Made by a program: the position numbers and the translations under genes | Virus record (IMG/VR): IMGVR_UViG_3300044301_001096 | Location: 1-34,633 of that record | DNA: 34,633 nucleotides | From: a virus | Reading direction: 5' to 3' (one strand) | Shown: piece after piece, positions 7,494-16,027 of the stretch | Layout of the letters: every line of letters begins with the position of its first letter | Numbering within the stretch: the first letter of the stretch is position 1 | The notes under the pieces: model-generated | What the model was told of the DNA's origin: nothing | What the model saw: only the letters and a program-made list of their open reading frames with translations | The model's database searches: none

Positions 7494-8951
7494 ATGAGTT
7501 TATCTCCACAATTTGGTAGTATTGTACCAAGTCCTATTCAAACTCCAAGTCCTTCAAACTACTTAGTATTTGATGGTGCGGCGGGCGGAAACTTTGCGCA
7601 ACAATATTTACCAGAAATTTACGAACAAGAAGTAGAGCGTTATGGAAACAGAACGTTATCTGGCTTTTTGAGAATGGTTGGTGCAGAAATGCCAATGACC
7701 TCAGATCAAGTAATCTGGTCTGAACAAAATAGATTACATATATCTTACGACAACTGTAGCGTAGCTGCAGGAGGAGGAGCTGGTGCGGCTTTAGCATCAG
7801 TTGTTACAATTCCAGTTGGTGCAGGTATAACTAACGTTATATCTATTAATGATACTGTAGTTCTTCTAGACCCAGCAAATGGTGCAGAAGCTAAAGGTAT
7901 TGTTACAGCAAGAGCTGCTGGTAACGTAACAGTTATGCCATTTGCAAATTCAACATTTGATGCACAAGGAATTAGTATTGCTTCTGCAACAATTAAAATG
8001 TTTGTTTATGGTTCTGACTATACTAAAGGATCAAGTATTGGAGCAGGAGTAGGAAACTCTGCTGCTAGAGTAAGTATCGATCCTTCTTTCACGCAGTTTT
8101 CTAACTCACCAGTGATTATAAGAGATCAGTACGTTGTTACTGGATCTGATATGGCACAAATCGGTTGGGTTGAAGTTGCTACTGAAGATGGTCAATCTGG
8201 ATACCTTTGGTATTTAAAAGCTGAGTCTGAAACTAGATTAAGATTTGAAGATTACTTAGAAATGGCAATGGTAGAAGGTGAATTAAATGCTAACGCTAAC
8301 GGTGCTGCAGGGCAATATGCTACTGCTGTTTTACCAGGTACACAAGGTTTATTTGCTGCTATTAGAGACAGAGGTAATGTAGAAGTAGGATTTACTGCTG
8401 CTAACGGTCTTGATGAGTTTGATGCAATACTTAAAAACCTAGATACTCAGGGAGCTATCGAAGAAAACATGTTATTCTTACAAAGACAAACTGCTCTTGA
8501 TTTTGATGATATGTTAGCTTCTATCTCTGGTGGATTTGCTGGTGGTACTGCATTTGGTTTATTTGAAAATTCAGAGGAAATGGCACTTAACTTAGGTTTC
8601 TCTGGTTTTAGAAGAGGTTCTTATGACTTCTATAAAACTGATTGGAAATACTTAAACGATGCTTCTACAAGAGGTGCTATCGTAGGTGTTAATTCAATCG
8701 AAGGTGTATTAGTTCCTGCTGGAACAAGCACAGTTTATGATCAAATCTTAGGTACTAACATTAGAAGACCTTTCTTACATGTAAGATATAGAGCTTCTCA
8801 AGGTGACGACAGAAGAATGAAATCATGGTTAACTGGTTCTGCTGGTGGTGCATTTACTTCAACTCTTGATGCTATGGAAGTTAACTTCCTATCTGAAAGA
8901 TGTTTAGTAACTCAAGCTGCTAACAACTTCGTTTTATTCCAAGGATTATAA
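7494..8951 (+). CDS. Major capsid protein
   Basis: The 485-residue product lies after the scaffold-like gene and before a strong terminator, the usual place for the main head protein. An N-terminal arm (1-75) is followed by LPEIYEQEVERYGNRTLSGF, a helix of the kind seen at the start of HK97-fold capsid proteins of this group. Residues about 89-165 form a Gly/Ala/Val-rich beta segment (VVTIPVGAG..., VTARAAGNVTVMPF) that looks like an inserted surface domain. The end FLSERCLVTQAANNFVLFQGL is compatible with the axial domain. Codon choice is even and the leader is A/T-rich, consistent with high expression. The HK97 fold is inferred from context and pattern. Confidence 0.85.
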   Translation: MSLSPQFGSIVPSPIQTPSPSNYLVFDGAAGGNFAQQYLPEIYEQEVERYGNRTLSGFLRMVGAEMPMTSDQVIWSEQNRLHISYDNCSVAAGGGAGAALASVVTIPVGAGITNVISINDTVVLLDPANGAEAKGIVTARAAGNVTVMPFANSTFDAQGISIASATIKMFVYGSDYTKGSSIGAGVGNSAARVSIDPSFTQFSNSPVIIRDQYVVTGSDMAQIGWVEVATEDGQSGYLWYLKAESETRLRFEDYLEMAMVEGELNANANGAAGQYATAVLPGTQGLFAAIRDRGNVEVGFTAANGLDEFDAILKNLDTQGAIEENMLFLQRQTALDFDDMLASISGGFAGGTAFGLFENSEEMALNLGFSGFRRGSYDFYKTDWKYLNDASTRGAIVGVNSIEGVLVPAGTSTVYDQILGTNIRRPFLHVRYRASQGDDRRMKSWLTGSAGGAFTSTLDAMEVNFLSERCLVTQAANNFVLFQGL

Positions 8952-8962
8952 CATCCAATTAT

Positions 8963-9006
8963 TAATAACTATCCCTGTCTTTGGGCAGGGATAATTATTA
9001 TTTTTT
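8963..9006 (+). terminator. Strong intrinsic terminator after the capsid gene
   Basis: An inverted repeat pairs 8963-8977 with 8986-9000: 14 of 15 pairs form, with a GC-rich core CCCTG/CAGGG and an 8-base loop (TCTTTGGG). Six T residues follow at 9001-9006. This is a textbook Rho-independent terminator. It lies just downstream of the capsid gene, the same position as the T7 terminator after gene 10, and would set high scaffold/capsid transcript levels relative to the tail genes. Confidence 0.88.
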
Positions 9007-9009
9007 AAC

Positions 9010-9034
9010 TATTTAATTATATTATATTATGTCA
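9010..9034 (+). promoter_or_regulatory. A/T-rich leader, copy 2 (identical to 6244-6268)
   Basis: This second exact copy of the 25-base leader starts three bases after the T-run of the capsid terminator and runs into the ATG at 9029. Its place directly after a terminator makes a promoter function more attractive here than a translation role alone, because the tail genes would need a new start of transcription. Perfect identity between two A/T-rich segments 2.7 kb apart suggests selection or recent duplication. Confidence 0.45.
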
Positions 9035-9802
9035 AAAAAAGAACAAGTGGCTGTAAAACAGTCAAAACCCAAGTGGGAAATAAGAGATAGAGTTTATTAT
9101 TTAAAAGGAAATAAATCTCCATTAACTTTAACAATACCAGGTAAACATACTAAAAAACATGCTTTACTTTGGTTTGATGAACAACAAGGTAAACAAAGAG
9201 AAATAAGATATGCTACCAACCAAGATTCACCACTAGTTGATGAACAAAAAGGTGAAGTAACAATGGGGCATATCATTTTTAGAGATGGATTTTTAAAAGT
9301 TCCTAAAAGTAAACAGAACTTACAGAAACTACTTTCACTATATCATCCGTTAAAAAATAAAATGTATGAAGAATATAGTCCTGTTGAAGAAGCTAAAGAC
9401 GAATTAGTAGATTTAGAAATGGAAATAGACGCTTTAAATGCGGCTAGAACTATAGATATTGATCACGCAGAGGCTATTTTAAGAGTAGAAAAAGGTTCTG
9501 AAGTTAATAGTATGAGCTCTAAAGAAATAAAAAGAGATTTATTATTGTTTGCAAAAAATGATCCAAGATTATTTATTGCTTTAGCTAATGATGAAAATGT
9601 ACAACTAAGAAACTTTGCTATTAAAGCTCGTGAAGCAGGTATAATAAAGTTATCTCAAGATCAAAGAACATTTTTATGGGGATCAAATGATAGAAAATTA
9701 ATGAATGTTCCATTTGATGAAAATCCTTATTCAGCTTTTGCTGCTTTCTTAAAAACAGATGAGGGAGTAGAAATTTATAAATCTATAGATAAAAAGCTAT
9801 AA
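9029..9802 (+). CDS. Probable connector or head-completion protein
   Basis: The 257-residue protein has a basic start (SKKEQVAVKQSKPKW), then a beta-rich domain (about 18-95) with YYLKGNKSPLTLTIPGKH and MGHIIFRDGFLKVPKSKQNL, then a helical, acidic middle (EEAKDELVDLEMEIDALNAARTID, about 118-145) and a helical C-terminal domain (DPRLFIALANDENVQLRNFAIKAREAG). No enzyme motif is visible. It sits between the capsid gene and the adaptor genes, so it could be a head-tail connector, a head-completion protein or a minor capsid protein. I recall relatives only as hypothetical proteins of marine phages. It is the first gene after the capsid terminator and has its own leader. Confidence 0.6.
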   Translation: MSKKEQVAVKQSKPKWEIRDRVYYLKGNKSPLTLTIPGKHTKKHALLWFDEQQGKQREIRYATNQDSPLVDEQKGEVTMGHIIFRDGFLKVPKSKQNLQKLLSLYHPLKNKMYEEYSPVEEAKDELVDLEMEIDALNAARTIDIDHAEAILRVEKGSEVNSMSSKEIKRDLLLFAKNDPRLFIALANDENVQLRNFAIKAREAGIIKLSQDQRTFLWGSNDRKLMNVPFDENPYSAFAAFLKTDEGVEIYKSIDKKL

Positions 9803-9821
9803 AAACAAGTGATATTAATAT

Positions 9822-9843
9822 AGAGGCGGCATTTGCTGCCTCT
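9822..9843 (+). other. Intergenic 10-bp hairpin without T-run
   Basis: AGAGGCGGCA pairs with TGCTGCCTCT, including one G-T wobble, and the tight loop would open to about 4 bases. It is the only strong structure in the 63-base gap between two tail genes. An A-rich stretch, not a T-run, follows, so a normal terminator is unlikely. An mRNA-processing or stabilising stem is more plausible. Confidence 0.5.
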
Positions 9844-9865
9844 GTATTATAATAAAAAAAATATA

Positions 9866-10615
9866 ATGGCAGTAAACGTAAATACAGTATACACAACAGT
9901 CTTGTACATATTAAACAAAGAACAAAGAGGATATGTTACTCCAACAGAGTTTAATAGTATTGCTGCTCAAGTACAAAAAGAAATATTTGAATCATATTTT
10001 CCAGATGGTAATCAGTTAAATAGATTCAACCAAAACAATCAACAAAACGATACAGAGTTCTTTAACATGTTTAAAGATACGGCTTACAAGTTATATCCAT
10101 TTGAACAGGATGTAGCTTTTACTTATGTTCCAGGTAATACAGCTTGGCAAAACAACACAGCTAACGCTATATATAAGTTAGGTCAAATAATATCTACATA
10201 TAACACTACTAATGTTAACAACCCTGTACGTAACTCAATAACTCAATTAGCTAGTAAAAAAGATTTTGAACAAATAACTAGATCAAAACTAACTAGTCCT
10301 ACCAATCAATATCCTATATGTTACACTACTAACAATGCAGGTTCATTAATAGTAAGAGTATCTCCAAACCCAGATACTTTAGTTATAAATTGCTTAACTG
10401 TACCAACTGATCCTGTTTGGGGTTTTACTACTGGTGCTGTAGGACAATATATATATGCGGCTGGTTCGTCTACTGATTTTGAATTAGATGTATCAGAGCA
10501 AACAAATATTATTACTAACATATTAAAGTATTGTGGTATAATAATTAATGATCCTACAATAATACAAACTGCAGAGCAAGAAGCAATGTCAGTTTCACAA
10601 AATGAAAAAGCATAA
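9866..10615 (+). CDS. Head-tail adaptor candidate 1
   Basis: The frame is also open from a TTG at 9833, but that start lies inside the hairpin; ATG 9866 with its A-rich leader is preferred, giving 249 residues. The N-terminus is helical (VNTVYTTVLYILNKEQRGYVTPTEFNSI) and resembles the helical core of gp4/gp11-type adaptors that dock below the portal. A beta domain follows (about 150-210, with SLIVRVSPNPDTLVINCL), then DFELDVSEQTNIITNILKYCG and a Gln/Glu-rich terminal helix that could insert against the portal. The stop overlaps the next gene as TAATG. Adaptor proteins diverge quickly, so the call is based mainly on place, size and helix/beta order. Confidence 0.55.
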   Translation: MAVNVNTVYTTVLYILNKEQRGYVTPTEFNSIAAQVQKEIFESYFPDGNQLNRFNQNNQQNDTEFFNMFKDTAYKLYPFEQDVAFTYVPGNTAWQNNTANAIYKLGQIISTYNTTNVNNPVRNSITQLASKKDFEQITRSKLTSPTNQYPICYTTNNAGSLIVRVSPNPDTLVINCLTVPTDPVWGFTTGAVGQYIYAAGSSTDFELDVSEQTNIITNILKYCGIIINDPTIIQTAEQEAMSVSQNEKA

Positions 10616-11841
10616 TGGGACAAATAACAGAAACTAACCAACAATATTATCAAGGCGTACAAGGCTTTAGAGGAACAGGTAATGCGTTAACAATAACAAC
10701 TACATTTAACACAGATCTTGTATATGGTAGTTGGAACCCAGCTGTAGCTGAATATGCTTTAAATAACTTTAAAATATACACTAGTACTACAGGTTTTCCA
10801 GGTAGTTGGACTGAATATGTATTACAGTATTCTGTAACCGGAAACGCTATAACTTTTGCGGCTAATCCTGCTAACAATTTATACATAGTTGTACAGTTAA
10901 AAACATTAGACGGTGGTCAGTACGCAAATACTCCAGCTGAAGAAGCTTTAGGTAATGCTGTAGAAGAAAATTACGGTAGTTATCAATATATAAAACTAGG
11001 AGATGTTATAGATAACTATATGGTTGGTTATGTTGGTGATGGTAAAGTAATTCAAACAGCTAAAAAATCTGATGTATTATTTTTTGCTAAAAGATCATTA
11101 CAAGAGTTTAGCTATGATACATTGAAAAGTATAAAATCTCAAGAATTAACTGTGCCAGATAATTTGTCTTTAGTTATACCTCAAGACTATGTTAATTATG
11201 TTGCTTTATCTTGGATAGATCAATACGGTGTAAAAAGACCACTTTTTCCTAACAATAACTTAACTACTAATCCTTACACTAAATTATTACAAGATGATAA
11301 AGGTGTACCAACACAAGATAACTTCGGTGAAGATTTAGAAGGAACATCGTTAACAGTAGAAAGATGGAGAGATGTAAATCCTAATAGAATATTAAATGAA
11401 GAAGCTTTATACGATCAAGATTTATGGGCATATGGATATTATGCAAATGATTTTGGTTCAGGTCCATGGAACTGGGGAAGATTATATGGATTAGATCCTC
11501 AATATTCTAACGCAAACGGTTGGTTTGGTATTAATGAAAGAGATGGTAAATTTACTTTTTCAAGTAATTTAAGAGATAAATTAATTGTTTTAGAATATAT
11601 ATCTGATGGACTTGCTTATGATTTAGATACTAGAATACCTAAATTAGCAGAAGAAGCTATGTACATGAGTATATCATATAACTTATTAGCTGGTAGAGCA
11701 GGTGTACCTGAAGGACTTGTAGCAAGATTTAAAAAAGATAGAAGAGCCGCATTAAGAAATGCTAAAATAAGATTATCTAATATTAAACTTGATCAAATAG
11801 TTCAAGTAATGAGAGGTAAATCTAAATGGATTAAACACTAA
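10615..11841 (+). CDS. Head-tail adaptor candidate 2, with an N-terminal beta domain
   Basis: This 408-residue protein appears to have two parts. Residues about 1-105 form a beta domain (GTGNALTITTTF, TEYVLQYSVTGNAITFAANP) like the attachment domains at the start of some podovirus tail fibres. The rest is mainly helical, with LKSIKSQELTVPDNLSLVIP followed by YVNYVALSWIDQYGVKRPLFP, a pattern I recall from marine podovirus adaptor or ring proteins. The end (about 350-408) is helical and basic (RFKKDRRAALRNAKIRLS). With the preceding protein it could form the ring beneath the portal. The start is coupled by TAATG. Which of the two is the true adaptor cannot be told from sequence alone. Confidence 0.55.
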   Translation: MGQITETNQQYYQGVQGFRGTGNALTITTTFNTDLVYGSWNPAVAEYALNNFKIYTSTTGFPGSWTEYVLQYSVTGNAITFAANPANNLYIVVQLKTLDGGQYANTPAEEALGNAVEENYGSYQYIKLGDVIDNYMVGYVGDGKVIQTAKKSDVLFFAKRSLQEFSYDTLKSIKSQELTVPDNLSLVIPQDYVNYVALSWIDQYGVKRPLFPNNNLTTNPYTKLLQDDKGVPTQDNFGEDLEGTSLTVERWRDVNPNRILNEEALYDQDLWAYGYYANDFGSGPWNWGRLYGLDPQYSNANGWFGINERDGKFTFSSNLRDKLIVLEYISDGLAYDLDTRIPKLAEEAMYMSISYNLLAGRAGVPEGLVARFKKDRRAALRNAKIRLSNIKLDQIVQVMRGKSKWIKH

Positions 11842-11847
11842 AATTTA

Positions 11848-14800
11848 ATGGCAAAAATAACCAATAATTTCGTCAAAGGTAAAATGAATAAAGATCTTGA
11901 TGATCGATTAATACCTCAGGGCGAATATAGAAACGCAATAAATGCTCAGGTAAGTAGATCTGAAGGTCCTAATGTTGGAGCATTAGAAAATGTTTTAGGT
12001 AATGTTTTGTCCGCAGATTTTAGAGAACTAACCAATAATGATAATTTATTTTCTATAGGTTATTGCACTGATGAAATAAACAATAGAGTTTTTTTATTTT
12101 TAACAGATAACACAGGTTCTACTTATAAAAGATCAGCTGGTTCAGGTAAAACATCTTACATAGTAATGTATGAGGCAAATAGTAACGCAGCTTCTATATT
12201 AGTTAATGGTGATTTTTTAAATTTTTCTACTTTATTTCCAATAACTGGTGTTAATATACTAGAAGATTTATTGTTTTTTACTGACAATAGAAATCAACCA
12301 CGAGTTATAAATGTAAGTTTAGCTAATCCAAATAACAGTGCTAATCCAACATATTATACAACTGAAGATCAAATATCTGTTGCTAAATATAATCCTTATC
12401 AACCAATAGAGTTATATAGACCAGCTTCCAATACAGCAACTGATTACGAAACATCTATGTACGATGTTGTAAGTAGGTATTATCCTGATGGTGGTGAAGG
12501 TGTTACAGAGAGTGCATATTCAAGTAATGTTACCGGTATAAAAATTGTTAGAAATGGTTATCAAGGTGATTTACCTTATGGTGCTACTATAGCTTATATT
12601 AAAGACGGTGAATTTATTGAAACAGGTCAAACAGTAGCAAGTGTTACTGGAGCTAATAACACTTATTTTACAGTAAATACTCAAACACAATCTCCTACAT
12701 ATACTATAGACGCAGGTACAACGGTTATATTTAATTATAATCCTTATTATCAAATTGATTACAATGGTGATTCAGATTATTTAGAAGAATTATTTGTAAG
12801 ATTTGCTTATAGATATAAATTTGAAAACGGTGAATACTCTATAATATCACCATTTACTCAAGAATGTTTTATACCAAAACAAGATGGTTATTTTAGATAC
12901 AAAGTAAACGAAGAAAGTGCTACAGCAGGTGTTGGGGATAAAAACAATAGTCCTATATTAGACGTTCAAGACGAAGAAGATACTTATAGAAGCACTGTTG
13001 TTGAATTTATGGAAAACAAAGTTAATAAAATAATATTAAGAATACCACTACCAACAACATCTAGTCTTTTAAATAGTGCTTTTAAAATAACAGATATAGA
13101 TATATTATACAAAGAATCTACTTCAAATAATGTTAATGTTATTGAAACAATTCCATTATCAAGAATAGGAAGTGGATACGGTAGAGCAGAGGTAAATGGC
13201 GCTACAACTACTACCACGAGTGTAGCTATAGATAATATTAGTGGTTCTATTAAAGTAGGTGCTTTAGTTAGTGGAGATGGTGTAGTTAATAATCCTGTTG
13301 TAGTAAGTTATGATGGAGTAAGTGCTCTTGTATTATCAACTCCTCAGAGTTTAGCTAATAACGCTAGTTTAACATTTGGTGATAATAATATTTTTGAATA
13401 TGAGTATCAATCTACAAAACCTTATAAAGTTTTACCAGCTAGCGATACAACAAGAACATATGATAAAATACCTGTAAGAGCCTTATCTCAAGAAATTATA
13501 AGTAATAGAGTTGTATATGGTAATTTTTTAGACAAACATACTCCTCCAGCTAGTATAGATTATAACGTTGCCGTTAGTCCAAAATCTGATTTTAATTTAG
13601 GTACAGCAACAACTACAACTACTGCTTTAGAACCACAAGGGGAAACTGTTATTGCTATAAATACAGCTACAGGTAATTTTGCTAATGGATACACAGTAAC
13701 ATCTAATGTTGTAGGAGCAATCCCAGCTAATACTGTTGTTGCTTCAAATACTGGTACTACAATTACATTATCTGCTGCGTTGGCTAGTGCTTTAGCAAAT
13801 GGTTCAACACTTACTTTTACAGCACCTAACAACGTAAGATATACAACAAGTAAAATAGAATATCCTAACCACTCGTTAAAACAAAATAGAAATTATCAAG
13901 TAGGTGTAGTATTATCAGATAAGTTTGGTAGACAATCAACTGTAATATTAGCTGATGGAGATAGTTCTGTTAAGTTTAATAATGAATCTTATTTAGGTTC
14001 TACTATTTTTTCAAGGTATCTAGCTTCAAGTGTAGAAGCTTTATCTTTTCCTGGAAACTCTTTAAAAGTTTTATTTAATAGTCCTATAGCTGGTGGTGTA
14101 ACAGGTATATATAATGGTGATCCCACTAGTGCAGATTATAATCCATTAGGTTGGTACTCTTATAAAATAGTTGTAAAACAAACTGAACAAGAATATTACA
14201 ATGTATATTTACCTGGTGTAATGGCTGCTTATCCTACAGATCCGACTAAAGAATTAGGTAAAACATCTCATGCTGTATTATTTAATGATAATATTAATAA
14301 AGTCCCTAGAGATTTAATAGAAGTAGGACCAGAACAAAAACAATTTAGAAGTAGTGTTGTATTACATGGAAGAGTAGAAAATTTAAACAGCGTAGATGTT
14401 TGGCAGAATAATGCTCAATATTATCCTGGAGATATTGCTCCTATAGTGAGCGTAATAGCTACAGACAATGATATGTTTAATGGTATATCTCAAACAGGTT
14501 ATGTTGGTAGTGCTGATTTTTATAATGTTATTTCAAACCCTTTAATTGGTAGAATAAATACACCTTCTGGAAAATTTGGAGTAGCACCTGTTATAGTAAC
14601 TGGAACCGTAGGTTCTACTAGCTTAGGAGGTTTAGACACTCTTGGTTTAACAACTGCATCTATAAGTCCTACCCCTGCTACAGCCGCGGTAACAAGTGGT
14701 CAAACAGTTACTGGTCCTGGAATAGCAGATGGTACTTTAGTTCTTTCTGTTTCAAATGACAGTGGTTTTCGTAAAATAATATTAAATCAAAACACATCGG

Positions 14801-16005
14801 GTACTGCTGTTGGCGATGTTTTAACATTCACACCAACACCTATAAATTCTAATAACTGGGTTACAATGCCTCAATTAGCTGTTATGGAAACAGATCCTGT
14901 AGAATCTAATATAGATATATTCTGGGAAACAACTACAGCTGGTTTAGTAACTGATTTAAACCAAGCAATATCTGGTGGTACTGCTGAAGGTGTTTCATTT
15001 GGTTTTAATACTGATGATTTTGATGAAGGACTTGTACCAGCAACAGCTAATGACGAAATGTGTTCATCAGATTTTCCTATATTAGATCAATTTGGTAACA
15101 CTATAACTTATGTTGAAACTAATCCACCTCAATTTCAACTGGTAGAGGTTAAAGATTTTAATAATAATGTAATTACTAGTACTAATGATCCATCTGATAA
15201 TACATCTGTTTTCAAACTAGTAAGAGATGGAAATAATTATAATGTAAAAGTTCAAGATTCTTTTTATTACAGTAATCAACATGCAACTAAAGACACCTAC
15301 TCTTTTAAATTCGAAATTAATTATGCTGGTGTGCAGACGTTTATTACAAAACAACCTGTTTCTTTAATAAATTTATCTCCTGTAATTTTAGGTAGTACAT
15401 GTAGTAATCCTCCTATTTATGTTCCAGGAACTGGTAATGGTGTAAATCCATTGGGAACTTTTAAAGTTATTCAAGCAACTAACGGAGCAGCTTTTGGAGT
15501 AGGAATATCAAATCCTCAAGGTTGGAAAGATTTAACATGGAGACTTACAGTTACTAAAGGCGGTGTAGATTATGGACCTTTAGGTAACGGCTCTGTATTT
15601 ATAAATCAATATCAAGCAAATCAATATTGGACAGCTTCTTTTAATTTTACAGGAGGAGATACACCAAGCGGTATGCCTGATGGAACATATGCCTGTGTAG
15701 CTACAGTAGAAGATGCTGGTGCTTTAACTGATGTTTGTAATTTTAACCTTGTTGTAAATAGAACACCGTGTTATACTTATAAGCGTGATTATCAAGGTAC
15801 TGGTAATGTTATCTCCGCTACATATACAGATTGTAGTGGTGATGCAACTGCTGCTGTTAGTTATGTTGATCCACCTTCTAATACATTCCCAGGTTATGAT
15901 AGAGTTTGTGCAAGAGATAATCAAACTACATTAATAAATGCAGGTTACACTAAACTAGCTTTAAACAGTACAGATCCTGCCAATACGTGTAACGTAACTT
16001 TGTAA
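11848..16005 (+). CDS. Nozzle / tail-hub protein with beta-module inserts and adhesin-like C-terminus
   Basis: The 1385-residue product starts with NNFVKGKMNKDLDDRLIP followed by YRNAINAQVSRSEGPNVGALENVLGN. This matches the start of podovirus nozzle or DNA-stabilisation proteins (T7 gp12, P22 gp10 type), where a beta-propeller plugs the tail. Asp/Phe/Leu repeats such as DLLFFTDNRNQPRVINV fit propeller blades. Three related beta modules are inserted at about 452-514, 586-662 and 922-997; each begins with a Thr- or Ser-rich run and ends with LTFG/LTFT. The last 350 residues contain Ig-like beta sequence and several Cys (for example CNFNLVV, CYTYKRDY), suggesting a surface-exposed domain. It would gate DNA exit and may contact the cell surface. 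It is about 600 residues longer than T7 gp12 (794). Confidence 0.7.
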   Translation: MAKITNNFVKGKMNKDLDDRLIPQGEYRNAINAQVSRSEGPNVGALENVLGNVLSADFRELTNNDNLFSIGYCTDEINNRVFLFLTDNTGSTYKRSAGSGKTSYIVMYEANSNAASILVNGDFLNFSTLFPITGVNILEDLLFFTDNRNQPRVINVSLANPNNSANPTYYTTEDQISVAKYNPYQPIELYRPASNTATDYETSMYDVVSRYYPDGGEGVTESAYSSNVTGIKIVRNGYQGDLPYGATIAYIKDGEFIETGQTVASVTGANNTYFTVNTQTQSPTYTIDAGTTVIFNYNPYYQIDYNGDSDYLEELFVRFAYRYKFENGEYSIISPFTQECFIPKQDGYFRYKVNEESATAGVGDKNNSPILDVQDEEDTYRSTVVEFMENKVNKIILRIPLPTTSSLLNSAFKITDIDILYKESTSNNVNVIETIPLSRIGSGYGRAEVNGATTTTTSVAIDNISGSIKVGALVSGDGVVNNPVVVSYDGVSALVLSTPQSLANNASLTFGDNNIFEYEYQSTKPYKVLPASDTTRTYDKIPVRALSQEIISNRVVYGNFLDKHTPPASIDYNVAVSPKSDFNLGTATTTTTALEPQGETVIAINTATGNFANGYTVTSNVVGAIPANTVVASNTGTTITLSAALASALANGSTLTFTAPNNVRYTTSKIEYPNHSLKQNRNYQVGVVLSDKFGRQSTVILADGDSSVKFNNESYLGSTIFSRYLASSVEALSFPGNSLKVLFNSPIAGGVTGIYNGDPTSADYNPLGWYSYKIVVKQTEQEYYNVYLPGVMAAYPTDPTKELGKTSHAVLFNDNINKVPRDLIEVGPEQKQFRSSVVLHGRVENLNSVDVWQNNAQYYPGDIAPIVSVIATDNDMFNGISQTGYVGSADFYNVISNPLIGRINTPSGKFGVAPVIVTGTVGSTSLGGLDTLGLTTASISPTPATAAVTSGQTVTGPGIADGTLVLSVSNDSGFRKIILNQNTSGTAVGDVLTFTPTPINSNNWVTMPQLAVMETDPVESNIDIFWETTTAGLVTDLNQAISGGTAEGVSFGFNTDDFDEGLVPATANDEMCSSDFPILDQFGNTITYVETNPPQFQLVEVKDFNNNVITSTNDPSDNTSVFKLVRDGNNYNVKVQDSFYYSNQHATKDTYSFKFEINYAGVQTFITKQPVSLINLSPVILGSTCSNPPIYVPGTGNGVNPLGTFKVIQATNGAAFGVGISNPQGWKDLTWRLTVTKGGVDYGPLGNGSVFINQYQANQYWTASFNFTGGDTPSGMPDGTYACVATVEDAGALTDVCNFNLVVNRTPCYTYKRDYQGTGNVISATYTDCSGDATAAVSYVDPPSNTFPGYDRVCARDNQTTLINAGYTKLALNSTDPANTCNVTL

Positions 16006-16027
16006 AAAAACAAGTAATACTAATAAT

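Noticed and set aside
9833-9865. Upstream TTG start extending the adaptor candidate by 11 codons
   Set aside because: The start lies inside a hairpin and lacks a leader; ATG 9866 has the A-rich leader used by other genes here.
10321-10662. Open frame of 113 codons on the - strand
   Set aside because: It runs antisense to two coupled tail genes that have better starts, context and composition.
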